A stretch of DNA of 6,330 nucleotides from positions 1 through 6,330 of the forward strand of contig VSND01000122.1 of the NCBI GenBank assembly GCA_009774145.1. The letters are read 5' to 3'. Positions 5,943-6,330 of this stretch are shown in pieces; positions within the stretch are counted from its first letter, which is position 1, and each line of letters begins with the position of its first letter. The notes beneath the pieces were generated by a model, which saw only the letters and a list, made by a program, of their open reading frames with translations, made no database searches and was not told where the DNA came from. The translations under genes and the position numbers were made by a program. This DNA is from Lachnospiraceae bacterium. Its GTDB lineage: Bacteria; Bacillota; Clostridia; Lachnospirales; Lachnospiraceae.

Positions 5943-6330
5943 CCGCTTTCAGCAGGAAACAGCTGTGATATACGGACAAATGCCCGGCATTGGGAAAGTT
6001 AAGGACATTCCAGGTATCCTCATCACTGCCTTCCATCTCTCTCCATAGAAAGGAGAGGTCCGTATCCCCATAATAAACCGCCCCGTCATTCCTAAGCCAG
6101 ACCCCGCCGGATGCCGTCACGGAAATGTCATACCCTTCCCCGCTGCTGATCCAGATTCCAAAGAAGGGAGTCTCCATCTGGGAGAGAGCCTGTTCATCTG
6201 CCGCCTGGAGGGGAATATCATTGATCCTTTTAATCACTTCCTTCTCTGTACTGCTGTCATACAGCGTCCTGACCATAACCGTTTCCCCGTCATAATAATA
6301 CAGTTGGAAAGCACTTGTATCCGGGCTTGC
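5854..6330 (-). CDS. 5' part of the same frameshifted gene (runs off the right edge)
   Basis: The minus strand is open from the window edge (ASPDTSAFQLYYYDGE) through the ATG at 6276, which is therefore an internal Met and not a start. The segment has beta-rich repeats (ETPFFGIWISSGEGYDISVTASGGVWLRNDGAVYYGD, written here as its two halves ETPFFGIWISSGEGYD and ISVTASGGVWLRNDGAVYYG) and LSVYHSCFLLKADELPAEDTE. It has no signal peptide or membrane helix in view; those would lie upstream. It probably forms an extracellular domain N-terminal to the Ig-like domain. True coding ends near 5917; beyond that the frame reads GGVHGHRGHWDKRD and stops at 5854, which is out-of-frame sequence. Removing one G from the run at 5912-5917 joins it as AEDTEG to VSMAIEDIG in the other frame. 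GC content is higher than in the rlo operon. I cannot name the product securely. Confidence 0.6.
   Translation of the reverse strand, partial: ASPDTSAFQLYYYDGETVMVRTLYDSSTEKEVIKRINDIPLQAADEQALSQMETPFFGIWISSGEGYDISVTASGGVWLRNDGAVYYGDTDLSFLWREMEGSDEDTWNVLNFPNAGHLSVYHSCFLLKADELPAEDTEGGVHGHRGHWDKRDYSIDCQ
5912..5917 (-). other. G6 run carrying the frameshift
   Basis: On the minus strand GAGGGGGGTGTCC contains six consecutive Gs exactly where the reading must switch frame. With five Gs the codons run GAG GGG GTG TCC ATG and the two fragments become one continuous ORF. A one-base slippage insertion, a sequencing error, or a short phase-variable tract would each explain it. Confidence 0.7.

Noticed and set aside
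5619..6002. A 127-codon plus-strand ORF opposite the Ig-like gene
   Set aside because: It is a shadow of the minus-strand coding frames; there is no ribosome binding site or domain pattern.
1..6330. CRISPR array, tRNA, rRNA or riboswitch
   Set aside because: I saw no regularly spaced direct repeats, cloverleaf-like sequence or conserved leader on either strand; the gaps between genes are about 200 bases or less.

Overview
The window looks like chromosomal DNA from a low-GC Gram-positive anaerobe, most likely a Clostridia/Lachnospiraceae-type gut bacterium. This is inferred from the strong AGGAG-type ribosome binding sites, a UvrA-paralogue of the Firmicutes type, and a C-terminal Ig-like domain of the kind often carried by clostridial M56/BlaR-type membrane proteins. 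No marker fixes the genus. Every convincing gene reads on the minus strand, so transcription runs from right (6330) to left (1).

Reading in the direction of transcription: (1) 6330-5589 is the 3' part of a gene entering from beyond the right edge. It is split into two frames at a run of six Gs and ends in a bacterial Ig-like domain. (2) 5588-5379 is intergenic. It holds a minus-strand terminator (5496-5528), an AT-rich dyad (5448-5468) and a near-consensus promoter (-35 at 5438-5443, -10 at 5416-5421). (3) 5378-1468 is a compact AT-rich operon: an RloA-type AAA/ABC ATPase, an RloB-type Toprim-like protein overlapping it by 8 nt, then a third gene starting at a TTG 13 nt after rloB. The third gene has an N-terminal Rho_N/SAP-like domain and a Zn-binding C-terminus. 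A single in-frame TAG separates it from a 207-codon ORF with a candidate PD-(D/E)xK nuclease core. (4) A terminator at 1434-1459 closes the operon. (5) 1272-73 is a GC-richer UvrA-like ATPase cut off just after its first nucleotide-binding domain. (6) Positions 1-48 may hold the 3' end of a plus-strand gene belonging to whatever truncated uvrA.

The central operon is the point of interest. RloA plus RloB resembles the ATPase-plus-Toprim pairing of known antiphage systems (OLD/Gabija, PARIS AriA/AriB). Here the pair has a co-transcribed third partner whose parts (DNA-binding-like N-terminus, zinc knuckles, nuclease-like C-terminus) look like one protein of about 655 codons interrupted by an amber codon. 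I infer a three-component RloAB-plus-nuclease defence cassette: the ATPase as sensor/motor, RloB as Toprim effector or regulator, and the third protein as nucleic-acid-binding nuclease. The cassette is AT-rich, has its own promoter and terminator, and lies between two damaged, GC-richer genes, as expected for acquired accessory DNA. Function is inferred from architecture only.
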